Counted from the first letter of the stretch, positions 28,369 through 37,986 are shown. The stretch: DNA of 64,000 nt from Saprospiraceae bacterium UBA1994 (GCA_002335865.1 DDCY01000009.1:191649-255648), one strand, 5' to 3'. Translations and numbers: made by a program. The notes: generated by a model from the sequence alone, not told the origin.

Positions 28369-29643
28369 ATGTCAACGCCACTTGCAGAACGTATGCGTCC
28401 AAAGAACCTCGATGAATTCGTAGGACAAAAGCAACTGGTGGCACAAGGTGCAGTACTTCGTAATGTAATAGAGTCAGGGCAGATACCATCATTCATACTT
28501 TGGGGGCCACCAGGAGTGGGTAAGACTACCCTGGCTTCTATTATAGCGAATACGCTGAAGCGACCATACTATGCATTATCTGCGATCAATAGTGGAGTCA
28601 AGGATGTACGCGAGACTATTGCCAAAGCGGAAAGTAATCGGTTTTTCAATAGTCCTAATCCAATCTTATTTATAGATGAAATCCATAGATTTAGTAAGTC
28701 GCAACAAGACTCGCTATTGGGTGCTGTAGAGAAGGGCACAGTGACTCTTATAGGTGCTACCACAGAGAATCCATCTTTTGAAGTAATTTCTGCCCTACTA
28801 AGTAGATGTCAAGTGTATGTACTCAAGCCACTAGACAAAGAAGACCTAATAAGATTAATCGATAGAGCGATAATCGAAGACTCAAAGCTAAGAACTAAAA
28901 GCATCACAATCAACCAATACGATGCACTGCTGCAATATTCTGGTGGTGATGCGAGACGCTTACTTAATTCACTAGAGATCGTTGCCAATCATTTCCTTGA
29001 AGAGGATGTGGTAATCGATAATAAGAAAGTCGGCGAAATCATACAAGCCAATATGGCGCTCTACGATAAGGCAGGAGAGCAGCATTATGATATTGCATCA
29101 GCATTTATCAAGTCTATCCGAGGAAGTGATCCCAATGCTGCTGTATACTACTTAGCACGCATGATTGAAGGAGGAGAAGATGCAAAGTTTATATGTAGAC
29201 GCATGCTCATCTCAGCCTCAGAAGATATTGGTATGGCCAACCCAAATGCGCTACTTATATGCAATGCCGTCATGGACGCTGTTAGAAATATAGGCATGCC
29301 TGAAGGTCGAATACCTATGGCACAAGCAGCTGTTTATCTAGCATCTTCGCCAAAGAGTAATGCGTCTTATATGGCGATCAATTTGGCTCAAGCTGCAGTA
29401 AGAAAAACAGGGAATCTATCGATACCGTTGCCACTTCGCAACGCGCCTACCAAACTGATGAAAAATCTGAATTACGGCAAGAACTATGAATATGCTCATA
29501 ACCACGCTAACAATTTTGTTAATATAGAATATATGCCTGACAATCTATCTGGCAGTATATTCTACGAACCAGGAAGCAATGGAGCAGAGGATAAGATCCG
29601 AGCTAGTCTGAGAGATAAGTGGAAGGAGAAGTATGGGTATTAG
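28369..29643 (+). CDS. rarA: Replication-associated recombination protein RarA (MgsA)
   Basis: AAA+ clamp-loader-like ATPase acting at stalled replication forks. The start PLAERMRPKNLDEFVGQ is typical. Walker A is LWGPPGVGKTTLA (about residues 44-56), Walker B is LFIDEIHRFSKSQQD (about 103-117), sensor 1 IGATTENPSFEV (about 127-138). The C-terminal tetramerisation part contains GSDPNAAVYYLARMIEGGED and SEDIGMANPNAL. Length 424 is normal. It lies downstream of the dead AlkD-like gene on the opposite strand and ahead of an acyl-CoA dehydrogenase with its own spacer. Confidence 0.97.
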   Translation: MSTPLAERMRPKNLDEFVGQKQLVAQGAVLRNVIESGQIPSFILWGPPGVGKTTLASIIANTLKRPYYALSAINSGVKDVRETIAKAESNRFFNSPNPILFIDEIHRFSKSQQDSLLGAVEKGTVTLIGATTENPSFEVISALLSRCQVYVLKPLDKEDLIRLIDRAIIEDSKLRTKSITINQYDALLQYSGGDARRLLNSLEIVANHFLEEDVVIDNKKVGEIIQANMALYDKAGEQHYDIASAFIKSIRGSDPNAAVYYLARMIEGGEDAKFICRRMLISASEDIGMANPNALLICNAVMDAVRNIGMPEGRIPMAQAAVYLASSPKSNASYMAINLAQAAVRKTGNLSIPLPLRNAPTKLMKNLNYGKNYEYAHNHANNFVNIEYMPDNLSGSIFYEPGSNGAEDKIRASLRDKWKEKYGY

Positions 29644-29841
29644 GGATTGCTGTCTAATACCTTCAAGTCTAAAGAATCCAAGGAGATTTTTCGACGTATC
29701 ACATACTGTAATTGTGACACTAAGTCACTGAAACAATCTTCACAAACAATCGTTAGTATATCATGCAATGAATAACTGAAATAGTGATTACTTTGCATTC
29801 CAAATTTGTTATAAAATAACTGTGTAAATATTCTTCTAACT

Positions 29842-30996
29842 ATGATGACATCCGAGCAAATAGAAAATCTAGAGATGATCGCTGAAAGCGCAAAACAATT
29901 CGCTGAAGCACATATCAGACCTCAAATGATGGAATGGGATGAATCGCAACATTTTCCAAAAGATGTAATGCATAAATTAGGTGAGCAAGGTTTCTTAGGA
30001 GTCTTAGTACCTGAGGAATATGGAGGAGCTGGATTGGGTTACCAAGAGTATATCACAATAATAGAAGAAATCACTAAGGTATGTAGTTCTATAGGACTAT
30101 CTGTTGCAGCACATAATTCACTTTGCACGGGTCATATCTTACAATTTGGCAATGATGAGCAGAAGAAAAAATGGTTACCTAAACTCGCCGCTGGTGAGTG
30201 GATTGGAGCTTGGGGTTTAACAGAGGCAAATACAGGTTCGGATGCAATGCGTATGCAATGTGTAGCTAAGCGAGATGGCGATGACTTTATACTTACTGGA
30301 GCTAAGAATTGGATCACACATGGTATCTCAGGTGATATAGCTGTAGTACTTGCACGTACTGGTGAACTTATGGATAGTAATGGGATCACGGCATTTGTAG
30401 TGGAGCGTGGCACACCAGGATTTAGTGGAGGAAAGAAAGAAAATAAGTTAGGAATGAGAGCCTCAGAGACTGCGGAAATGATTTTTGATGACTGTAGAGT
30501 GCCTGCAACTAACGTATTAGGCAAAGAAGGAGAAGGATTTAAACAAGCGATGAAAATACTTGATGGTGGACGTATCTCTATAGCCGCATTATCTCTAGGT
30601 ATTGCTAAAGGATCATACGAAGCTTCAGTAAAGTACTCACAAGAAAGAGAGCAATTCGGTCAACCGATATCAAGATTTCAAGCGATTAGCTTCAAACTAG
30701 CCAATATGGCCGTGCGAATCCAAGCTGCAGAACTTCTTACTCGTAAGGCTGCATATCTCAAAAATAAAGGCATGAAGATGACTACCATCGCTGCCAAAGC
30801 AAAATACATGGCATCAGAAGTATGTGTAGAAGCGGCAACAGATGCGATACAGATACACGGTGGGTACGGTTATACTAAAGATTTCCCTGTCGAGAAGTTT
30901 TTCAGAGATAGCAAGTTATGTACTATTGGAGAAGGAACTAGTGAAATTCAAAAACTAGTAATTAGCAGAAATATACTCAGAGGAATAGATCAGTAA
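29842..30996 (+). CDS. Acyl-CoA dehydrogenase
   Basis: FAD-dependent enzyme introducing the alpha-beta double bond of acyl-CoA in beta-oxidation, passing electrons to ETF. Blocks seen: LVPEEYGGAGLGYQEY (about 55-70), WGLTEANTGSDAMRMQ (about 133-148), FILTGAKNWITHG, YSQEREQFGQPISRFQ (about 270-285), QIHGGYGYTKDFPVEKFFRD and the catalytic base region IGEGTSEIQKLVISR (Glu near 367). Length 384 is normal for the short-chain class. The substrate chain length cannot be read off. A hairpin follows the stop directly. It stands apart from other fatty-acid genes. Confidence 0.93.
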   Translation: MMTSEQIENLEMIAESAKQFAEAHIRPQMMEWDESQHFPKDVMHKLGEQGFLGVLVPEEYGGAGLGYQEYITIIEEITKVCSSIGLSVAAHNSLCTGHILQFGNDEQKKKWLPKLAAGEWIGAWGLTEANTGSDAMRMQCVAKRDGDDFILTGAKNWITHGISGDIAVVLARTGELMDSNGITAFVVERGTPGFSGGKKENKLGMRASETAEMIFDDCRVPATNVLGKEGEGFKQAMKILDGGRISIAALSLGIAKGSYEASVKYSQEREQFGQPISRFQAISFKLANMAVRIQAAELLTRKAAYLKNKGMKMTTIAAKAKYMASEVCVEAATDAIQIHGGYGYTKDFPVEKFFRDSKLCTIGEGTSEIQKLVISRNILRGIDQ

Positions 30997-31026
30997 TTTT
31001 CTAATTTCTTTCGGAAAATTAGAAAA
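30997..31026 (+). terminator. Hairpin directly after acyl-CoA dehydrogenase stop
   Basis: TTTTCTAATTT (30997-31007) pairs with AAATTAGAAAA (31016-31026), 11 bp, loop CTTTCGGA. There is no T-run after it, so it may only protect the message end; a terminator role is uncertain. Confidence 0.45.
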
Positions 31027-31140
31027 ATAGTGTCTTCCCTTCAGTACATTTATTAAGTATTCAACGATACTATAATAAGTAATTGAGGCAAACATATGGA
31101 TTCGATTCATCCATTAGGACCCCCTTTAATTCTAATAGCA

Positions 31141-31148
31141 TATCTTTG
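31141..31148 (+). promoter_or_regulatory. -7 element TATCTTTG almost abutting the dus start codon
   Basis: TATCTTTG matches TANNTTTG and ends five bases before the ATG at 31154. If used, transcription would begin at or next to the start codon, giving a leaderless message. No -33 box is evident. Confidence 0.35.
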
Positions 31149-31153
31149 CAATC

Positions 31154-32113
31154 ATGCCAGATACTCTCATTTCTTCACCTCTACAAGGATTTACGGATTA
31201 TAGATTTCGTAATGCTTTTCATAAGTATTTTGGAGGTATAGATACTTACTACGCACCCTATATCCGGCTCAATGGTAAGATGGAGATCAAGCCAGTCTAC
31301 CAAAGAGATCTGAAGCATAAGCATAATATAGGCTTAGTAGTAATTCCTCAAGTGATGACCTGCGATGCTGACGAATTTCTATTTGTTATCGACTATGTGC
31401 AGTCGCTGGGATACACAGAACTCAATTGGAATCTTGGCTGTCCATATCCTATGGTGACTAATCGAGGTATGGGTTCAGGACTGATCGCTAATCCGGAAAA
31501 GATAAATCATATTCTCGATCGTGCACATAGCGAAACAAATATCACAATATCAATGAAGATGCGTATGGGTTATTATGATCCGACTGAAATATTGGATGCC
31601 TTTCCTGTGCTCAACAAGTATCCGCTGAAAAATATTGGTATTCATGCTCGTATCGGCAAACAACTGTACGTGGGCGGTGTGGATTGGGATAGTTTTGAGC
31701 GATGTTTGGAGCATACTGATCATAAGTTATATTACAATGGTGATATAACGTCTGTCAAAGCATTTAGAAAAATATCAGATCGATTTCCAACTATAGATCA
31801 TTGGATGATTGGTAGAGGTTTGATTGCAGATCCTTGGCTCCCTAGTATGATCAAAGAGAATGACACAGAATATCCAATAGAACGTATAGATGTATTCAGT
31901 GATTTTCATACAATGCTGTTCCGACAATTTGAAGAAAAGCTGACTGGTGACAAGGCTATCATACGGAAAATGGTTAGCTACTGGGAATATTTCGAAGAAG
32001 TACTACCTCAGGCTAAGAGAGAAATAAAAAAACTTAAGAAAACAAAAACTATTGAAGCTTATGATGAAGCGTTGGAGAAAGTGTATTCTGTATTTGAAGA
32101 AAAATATGTTTGA
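31154..32113 (+). CDS. tRNA-dihydrouridine synthase, Dus family
   Basis: FMN enzyme reducing uridine to dihydrouridine in tRNA. The start SSPLQGFTDYRFRNAFHKYFGG corresponds to the FMN-binding SPMxGVTDxxFR block. The catalytic cysteine lies in ELNWNLGCPYPMVTNRGMGS (Cys near residue 96), and the HARIGKQLYVGGVDW segment (about 167-181) is the usual HxR(T/I) region. DITSVKAFRKIS and IGRGLIADPWL complete the barrel. Length 319. It is closest to the DusC-like branch, but the modified position cannot be set. A -7 box lies almost against the start codon. Confidence 0.9.
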   Translation: MPDTLISSPLQGFTDYRFRNAFHKYFGGIDTYYAPYIRLNGKMEIKPVYQRDLKHKHNIGLVVIPQVMTCDADEFLFVIDYVQSLGYTELNWNLGCPYPMVTNRGMGSGLIANPEKINHILDRAHSETNITISMKMRMGYYDPTEILDAFPVLNKYPLKNIGIHARIGKQLYVGGVDWDSFERCLEHTDHKLYYNGDITSVKAFRKISDRFPTIDHWMIGRGLIADPWLPSMIKENDTEYPIERIDVFSDFHTMLFRQFEEKLTGDKAIIRKMVSYWEYFEEVLPQAKREIKKLKKTKTIEAYDEALEKVYSVFEEKYV

Positions 32114-32122
32114 TTCTTATGA

Positions 32123-32428
32123 ATAATCGAAAAAGAGTCTAATATAATAATCGGTAGTTGTGGATTTCAGAACTGGGTGAAAGATCACAATAGAAGTTAA
32201 ATTGAATATGAGATACTCCCTAGATATCAGAATCAAGGCTTTATGAAAGAGTTTTTGAAAAAAATCAAATTTAACTCAATCGAATAAAAGCATTAATAAG
32301 TCCTGATAATTTAGTGTTAATTAAAATCATTAAACAATGGATTTGTTCAAGAAGGTGTATTGCGAGCTCATTATAAAACATGTTATGACTATTAAGATTT
32401 TTTGATGTATTCTTTGCTAAAATCTGAC
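32123..32428 (+). pseudogene. Decayed GNAT acetyltransferase (RimJ/RimL type)
   Basis: Frame-shifted fragments line up as one N-acetyltransferase. The first frame (from 32123) reads NIIIGSCGFQNWVKDHNRS, stop, IEYEILPRYQNQGFMKE and ends with TAA at 32285-32287. A second frame reads LNRIKALISPDN (from 32275), then the first frame resumes with GFVQEGVLRAHYKTCYDY, stop, FLMYSLLKSD. The GYELLPxYxGxG, NRIxAxxxPxNxxS and GFxxEGxLRxxY blocks are GNAT RimJ/RimL motifs. At least two frameshifts and three stops are present, so it is dead. It fills the gap between dus and the DUF1456 gene. Confidence 0.75.
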
Positions 32429-32615
32429 ATCAAAAGTTTTAGGTGCTATGCCCCAAGTTTCAGTGTTATAGCTGTCTAGGCTAATCCTTAAGTTTCTTAT
32501 GTGAAATTCTATTCTTATAAAAATCTTTCTTTTCTCTCAATTCTAAAGTATTTGTGCCAGAACAGTATCTTGCAGTCGAATACTTGTGTTATACTTATCA
32601 TACACAATACCATAC

Positions 32616-33101
32616 ATGACTAACAACGATATATTACGTAGAATACGATACGCTTTTGATTTCAATGATAAGAAGATGATGAAAATCTTTGCATTAGCGG
32701 ATTACGATGCGAGCAGAGAGGAGATAAGTAACTGGCTCAAGAAGGAAGATGATGAAGCTCATGTTGGGATCTATGATAAGTATCTAGCCATATTTCTCAA
32801 TGGACTTATTAATCTTAATCGAGGTAAACGAGAAGGAGAACAACCTAAACCTGAGAAAACGCTTAACAACAATCTAATACTACGTAAACTTAAGATCGCT
32901 TTGACCCTGACAGATGAGGATATAGTAGAATATCTCAAGTTAGTCGACCTTAGAGTCAGTAAGCATGAGATCAATGCTTTTTTTAGAAAGCCCGGGCAAA
33001 GACAGTATAGACAATGTAAAGATCAAATTCTACGTAATTTTCTACATGGCCTACAGGTCAAACATAGAGATACTCAGTCTACATCAGACCAAGAAGAATA
33101 A
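32616..33101 (+). CDS. DUF1456 family protein (YehS-like)
   Basis: A 161-residue protein made of two copies of the DUF1456 repeat: DILRRIRYAFDFNDKKMMKIF (residues about 4-24) and LILRKLKIALTLTDEDIVEYL (about 86-106). Each is followed by a helix ending in (E/H)EI(S/N)xWLKK or FFRKPG and F.NGL/FLHGL. The frame is open to a GTG at 32586, but the ATG at 32616 starts exactly at MTNNDILRRIRYAF, the family start. Function is unknown; E. coli YehS is the named homologue. It ends two bases before the GTG of the pseudouridine synthase, so the two form an operon. Confidence 0.85.
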   Translation: MTNNDILRRIRYAFDFNDKKMMKIFALADYDASREEISNWLKKEDDEAHVGIYDKYLAIFLNGLINLNRGKREGEQPKPEKTLNNNLILRKLKIALTLTDEDIVEYLKLVDLRVSKHEINAFFRKPGQRQYRQCKDQILRNFLHGLQVKHRDTQSTSDQEE

Positions 33102-33103
33102 GA

Positions 33104-33679
33104 GTGGATTCACATCATCATTTTATCATATTTAAGCCTTGGGGCTATCATAGCCAATTTATTTTAGCTGGAAATAAAAAGAAACTTCTATTAGGATCAC
33201 TTCATGACTTTCCGGATGGTACTATGTCTATAGGAAGACTTGACAAACCATCGGAAGGCTTGCTATTACTTACGACAGATGGTAAAATGAGCCAAGCTGT
33301 CCGTAGCAAGAAAGTAGTGAAAGAATACTATGTACAAGTAGATGGTGAGATCACCGAGGAAGCTCTCACTAAACTCAGAAATGGTGTGGAGATCATGGTT
33401 GAAAAAGAGCTATATATGACTCGCCCAAGCAAAACTCATGTCATGGACCGAATACCTAACTTACCACTCAGAGCAAAGCCAATCCGTGATGACAGACACG
33501 GCCCTTCCACTTGGATATCCATCTCCATAGTCGAAGGAAAGAATCGTCAAATCAGAAAAATGACGGCCGAAGTAGGATTCCCAACTCTAAGATTAGTGAG
33601 GTTTCGTATAGGTGAAATAACTATAGAAGATATGTACGCTGGTGAAGTTAGAGAAGTAGATTTAATGAAATATTTTTAA
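33104..33679 (+). CDS. 23S rRNA pseudouridine synthase, RluE-like (RsuA family)
   Basis: A 191-residue RsuA/RluB/E/F-family synthase lacking the S4 domain, as RluE does. It starts FIIFKPWGYHSQF, the catalytic aspartate lies in MSIGRLDKPSEGLLLLTTDG (Asp near residue 47), and VKEYYVQVDGEI and EGKNRQIRKMTAEVGFPTLRLVR are family blocks. The start must be GTG (33104-33106), because the first ATG is deep inside the catalytic motif; it follows the upstream stop by two bases and is probably coupled to it. RluE modifies U2457 of 23S rRNA in E. coli; I infer the same class of target. Confidence 0.9.
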   Translation: MDSHHHFIIFKPWGYHSQFILAGNKKKLLLGSLHDFPDGTMSIGRLDKPSEGLLLLTTDGKMSQAVRSKKVVKEYYVQVDGEITEEALTKLRNGVEIMVEKELYMTRPSKTHVMDRIPNLPLRAKPIRDDRHGPSTWISISIVEGKNRQIRKMTAEVGFPTLRLVRFRIGEITIEDMYAGEVREVDLMKYF

Positions 33680-33881
33680 ACCAACTTTAGAATTTCGGCT
33701 TTAAATAAATACAATTAATTATCCACCAACCAAATGCAATATTAATTCGTCTACATGTTAGTATAGCTTCCTCAAAATATAATCCTAATACATCGTTAAC
33801 ATTATCTAAAACATCAATAATTTATATATTACCTAACCGTTCTATTCATACCTTAAGTATACCGAAAATTAATATTCCATT

Positions 33882-36257
33882 ATGTCTAACCTTTTAATCA
33901 GGATGCTTTCATTAGTAATTTTGTGTGTAGTAGGCGCTCACCTTACCGCCCAGACCTACACTATCTCAGGATATATCTCTGACAAATCATCAGACGAAAT
34001 GTTGATATCCGCCAATCTCTACGATTTTGAAAGTAGTTCTGGTACAGTAAGTAATACCTATGGATTTTACAGTATTACGTTACCGATTGGTGATGTAAGG
34101 CTGAGAGCATCCTTTATAGGGTATACTGACATCAATACTGCGTTTACATTAAGTCAAGATACTACTATTAACTTCCCATTACCGTCATCCGTAGAAATAG
34201 ACGAAGTAGTCATCACTGCAAATAAAGCATCGGAAGGGCGTATAGAAGAGCGTACTCAGATGAGCACCGTGGAGGTTCCTATTACACAGATCAAAAAAAT
34301 TCCTGCCTTATTAGGTGAAGTAGATGTAATCAAAGCATTACAACTATTACCTGGAGTGCAATCAGGAGGTGAAGGATCAAGTGGTCTTTATGTTAGAGGT
34401 GGCTCACCTGATCAAAACCTAATACTTCTAGATGGTGTACCAGTATATAATGCTAATCACCTTTTTGGATTTTTCTCAGTATTCAATGCAGATGCCATCA
34501 AAGATGTTAAACTCATTAAAGGTGGATTTCCTGCAAGATATGGAGGTAGATTATCTTCAGTCCTTGAAATCAACTTAAAAGAAGGAAATCAAAATGAATT
34601 TCATGGTGAGGGAGCCATAGGATTAGTTGCTTCTAAGCTTACCTTAGAAGGTCCGATTTCTGAAAATACATCATTCATTATATCCGGAAGAAGAACCTAT
34701 ATAGATTTACTAGCTAAACCTTTTATACAATCTGGATTTGAAGAAAATGGTCAAGTAGGTGGAACAGGATATTACTTCTATGATCTTAATGCTAAAGTCA
34801 ATCATAAATTTTCTGATAAGGATAGACTTTATATAAGTACTTATACAGGGAAAGACAAATTTTACTTTGATAGTAAAGAACTAAATGATGTACCTGCCGA
34901 TGCGTTAGAATTTGGATTAGGGTGGGGAAACCTAACTACAGCAATAAGGTGGAATCATTTGATTACCCCAAAATTATTCGGAAACCTAACTGCCACTTAC
35001 AGTAATTATAAATTCAATGTACTTTCTAAATTTGGTGAAGAATATAGCAACGCTTCACTTAATGAAGAATTTAGATTAGAATACGATTCTGGGATTCGTG
35101 ATTATGCCTTAAAGTTAGATTTTGATTACTTGCCTAACCCAAATCATTTTTTAAGATTTGGAATTAACGGAATCAATCACAAATTTAATCCAGGTACATT
35201 TGATCTTCAATTTACCGACCCTGACTCCCCTGATTTTTCTACTACTGTAAATCAAGATAAAGTAGAAGCCCAAGAAATATCGGCATATTTAGAAGACGAT
35301 ATGCAGCTCTTTGATGGATTCAAAATGAATGCCGGAGTCCATACTTCAGCATTCCTTGTTGAAGGTAAAAAATATCTATCCGTGCAGCCAAGATTGAGCA
35401 TGAGATACCTGTTGAACAATGGAATCGCCATGAAAGGGTCATTCGCTACTATGAATCAATACATCCATTTACTCTCTAATGAAGGTATTGGGTTACCTAC
35501 TGATCTATGGTTGCCAAGTACAGCGAAAGTAAAACCTCAAAGCTCTTGGCAAGCAGCAGCAGGGTTGGCAAAGACGATAAATGACACTTATGAGGTAAGC
35601 ATAGAGGGATATTATAAAAAAATGAGCAACCTCATAGCGTATCAAGATGGATCTGGCCTATTTGAATTTGGAGATTGGCAAGATAGAATAGTAACAGGTA
35701 AAGGTGATGCATATGGTATAGAAGTATTTATACAAAAGAAGAAAGGTAGACTTTCTGGTTGGATTGGATACACATGGTCACAGAGTAATCGACAATTCGA
35801 CGAACTCAATTTCGGAAAAGAATTTCCGTACACCTACGATAGAAGACATGACATATCTGCAGTTGTAACATATAAAATTTCAGACAAACTTGACTTTGCT
35901 GGAACATGGGTATATGGTACAGGCAATGCCATTACAATCGGAAATTCTCAATATACGGCACTTTACGATTCAGGAACATTCGATAACGGAGGGAGCTATA
36001 CTTACTATGAAAACAGAAATGATTTCAGAATGAATGCATATCATAGAATGGATGTAGGAGTCACTTATACTCGAAAAAAAAAGAGATGGGACAGCGTATG
36101 GGCCATTGGAGCATATAATGCTTACAATCGCAAAAATCCATTCTTTATTTTCACCGACAGTGACTTTAATCAAAATACTGGAACAAATACTAGGGTATTG
36201 AAACAAGCAAGTCTTTTCCCTATCATTCCTTATATCAATTATAGTTTTAAATTTTAA
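33882..36257 (+). CDS. TonB-dependent outer-membrane receptor
   Basis: A 791-residue receptor. Signal peptide residues 1-23 (ending GAHLTAQ), then a carboxypeptidase-regulatory-like Ig fold (about 25-105, ISGYISDKSSDEMLISANLYD), then the plug (about 130-230; LPGVQSGGEGSSGLYVRGGS, NLILLDGVPVYNANHLFGFF), then the barrel ending in an aromatic terminus (SLFPIIPYINYSFKF). This type pairs with DUF4249 lipoproteins in Bacteroidota, and the next gene starts five bases later. It imports an unknown ligand; siderophores, metals or peptides are all possible. No ECF sigma/anti-sigma pair lies nearby to give a regulatory clue. Confidence 0.92.
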   Translation: MSNLLIRMLSLVILCVVGAHLTAQTYTISGYISDKSSDEMLISANLYDFESSSGTVSNTYGFYSITLPIGDVRLRASFIGYTDINTAFTLSQDTTINFPLPSSVEIDEVVITANKASEGRIEERTQMSTVEVPITQIKKIPALLGEVDVIKALQLLPGVQSGGEGSSGLYVRGGSPDQNLILLDGVPVYNANHLFGFFSVFNADAIKDVKLIKGGFPARYGGRLSSVLEINLKEGNQNEFHGEGAIGLVASKLTLEGPISENTSFIISGRRTYIDLLAKPFIQSGFEENGQVGGTGYYFYDLNAKVNHKFSDKDRLYISTYTGKDKFYFDSKELNDVPADALEFGLGWGNLTTAIRWNHLITPKLFGNLTATYSNYKFNVLSKFGEEYSNASLNEEFRLEYDSGIRDYALKLDFDYLPNPNHFLRFGINGINHKFNPGTFDLQFTDPDSPDFSTTVNQDKVEAQEISAYLEDDMQLFDGFKMNAGVHTSAFLVEGKKYLSVQPRLSMRYLLNNGIAMKGSFATMNQYIHLLSNEGIGLPTDLWLPSTAKVKPQSSWQAAAGLAKTINDTYEVSIEGYYKKMSNLIAYQDGSGLFEFGDWQDRIVTGKGDAYGIEVFIQKKKGRLSGWIGYTWSQSNRQFDELNFGKEFPYTYDRRHDISAVVTYKISDKLDFAGTWVYGTGNAITIGNSQYTALYDSGTFDNGGSYTYYENRNDFRMNAYHRMDVGVTYTRKKKRWDSVWAIGAYNAYNRKNPFFIFTDSDFNQNTGTNTRVLKQASLFPIIPYINYSFKF

Positions 36258-36262
36258 TCCCT

Positions 36263-37171
36263 ATGAAATATTTTTCTCGATTATATGTTCCGTTAATGAT
36301 CATTGTATTTACTTTCAGTGGTTGCGAGGATACATTTGAAACTACACTAGAAATAAATCCACCAAAACATACGGATCGTTTGGTTGTACATGCATATGGC
36401 TCAACCAATGGAGAGGATTTAAAAGTACATCTCACTCAATCGAGTGGACTTTTAGAAAGCTTACAAAACAATTTAATATCAAAAGCTACAGTCACATTGT
36501 GGAAAGATCAAGTACAGTTGGCAGAACTTGAAGAAGTTTCTTTTGGATCTAATTATCGATTCAATTATATACTACCAGAAGGAACCATAGTATATGAAAA
36601 AGGAGCAACTTATAGATTAGAAGTTGAGGCCGATGGTTTTGAAAAAGCAATAGGTACAGCAACTGTCCCTGGGGATATTCCTTTACTAAAACAAAAATTT
36701 GAAGAAGATGGTACTTCGCTTGAATCAGGAGATTTTAACAGTGAAGTAGAAATTGAATTTCAAGATCCTGCAAATGAAGAAAATTTTTATGAAGTAGGTG
36801 TAACTATATATATAGAAAATAATAGCAACCCCTATTTCAACGAAATATATACGGAAACTTATGATCCAGCTGCACAACAAGGAATAAGCTACTCCAATTT
36901 GATTGTGAATGATTTATCTTTTGATGGGAATATTAAAAATTTCCCTTTAGTAATTCGAAAATTTAAGGAGGAGGAAGAGGACGTAGACAATATGTTTGTG
37001 CTCTGGCGGGTGACTTCAGAGGATCATTACCTTTTCAATAAAAGTGCTAGAAAGCACTATGATCAAGATGGAAATCCTTTTGCCTCACCAGTACAGGTCT
37101 TTAGCAATATCGAAAATGGTATAGGTATATTTAGTATAATGAATGAGGAGTATGTAAAAGTAAGCCTATGA
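36263..37171 (+). CDS. DUF4249 lipoprotein
   Basis: A 302-residue lipoprotein: signal peptide with a lipobox FTFSGC (Cys20), then the DUF4249 opening EDTFETTLEINPPKHTDRLVV and the conserved NGEDLKVHLTQSSGLLE block. Later come GTIVYEKGATYRLEVEADGF and a beta-rich C-terminal half. DUF4249 proteins are encoded next to TonB receptors of the kind before it and probably form the surface lid or ligand-binding partner, as SusD does for SusC; that role is inference. Start ATG five bases after the receptor stop; its own stop overlaps the next start (ATGA). Confidence 0.88.
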   Translation: MKYFSRLYVPLMIIVFTFSGCEDTFETTLEINPPKHTDRLVVHAYGSTNGEDLKVHLTQSSGLLESLQNNLISKATVTLWKDQVQLAELEEVSFGSNYRFNYILPEGTIVYEKGATYRLEVEADGFEKAIGTATVPGDIPLLKQKFEEDGTSLESGDFNSEVEIEFQDPANEENFYEVGVTIYIENNSNPYFNEIYTETYDPAAQQGISYSNLIVNDLSFDGNIKNFPLVIRKFKEEEEDVDNMFVLWRVTSEDHYLFNKSARKHYDQDGNPFASPVQVFSNIENGIGIFSIMNEEYVKVSL

Positions 37172-37986
37172 TACATCAACTTATAAAAGCCATTTACAAT
37201 GTCTTACATTTGAAATTGGCAACAATCCTATCAAAAAAAGTGAGCATTCCTCTGAGTAAAAAACTTTTAATTGTTTCTAGCGTAGTTTTAGTATGTCTCG
37301 ATACTCTATCAGCGCAAGATGAGACAACATCTAATTTCAGCTACCAATTTAATAGAGTTCAAAAGTATGTTTCTATATCTCCAACTCAATTAAATGAAGC
37401 TAACACTTTATCTGATCTCAACCATTATTATAAAGCAGATTGGGTAAAAGAATATAAGTCAGTAAATCTTACTGTAATATCCAATGGTCAAAAGAAGACA
37501 ATAAAAAATACTAACCATAAACTGACAACTGCTCAAAAGAAATTAATACAATCTTCCGATTTAGATAGCGAAATAAATGTAGTAATAACCTATCTGCCAA
37601 AAAACAATCTCTCGAATAGTAGAATCCAAGAAATGAATTTTTCATTCCGAATAGATCCTGAGCAGAATGCTCAATACCTAGGAGGTGAATTAGATAATTA
37701 TATAAGAGAAACTTTAATGAACAAAGTTTCTATAAAAGATATACCTCAATATCAAGTCGCCGCTATAAAATTCATAATAGATGGAAATGGACATATAGTA
37801 GATGCTCATGTTGCCCAAGCTTCCAAAAATGTAGATGCAGATAAATTGATTTTAAAAACCATATGTGACATGCCTAATTGGGTTTCTGCACAATATCTTG
37901 ATGGTACTAAGACTGAACAGGAGTTTGTATTTACTATTGGGGATCAGTCTAGTTGTACTATGAATATGCTAGATATCAAAAGTTAA
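37168..37986 (+). CDS. Exported protein with TonB C-terminal-like domain
   Basis: A 272-residue protein with an N-terminal hydrophobic segment at about 33-49 (LLIVSSVVLVCLDTLSAQ) that may be a late signal peptide or anchor. The C-terminal part (about 190-262) reads YQVAAIKFIIDGNGHIVDAHVAQASKN and ends CDMPNWVSAQYLDGTKTEQEFVFTIG, quoted in parts. The pattern of strand, helix with a final MPxW.xA..(D)G, strand is that of the TonB C-terminal domain, common in Bacteroidota as periplasmic modules. It overlaps the DUF4249 gene by four bases. I infer that it energises or assists the receptor; a proline-rich TonB spacer is not evident, so it may not be a classical TonB. Confidence 0.65.
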   Translation: MIHQLIKAIYNVLHLKLATILSKKVSIPLSKKLLIVSSVVLVCLDTLSAQDETTSNFSYQFNRVQKYVSISPTQLNEANTLSDLNHYYKADWVKEYKSVNLTVISNGQKKTIKNTNHKLTTAQKKLIQSSDLDSEINVVITYLPKNNLSNSRIQEMNFSFRIDPEQNAQYLGGELDNYIRETLMNKVSIKDIPQYQVAAIKFIIDGNGHIVDAHVAQASKNVDADKLILKTICDMPNWVSAQYLDGTKTEQEFVFTIGDQSSCTMNMLDIKS

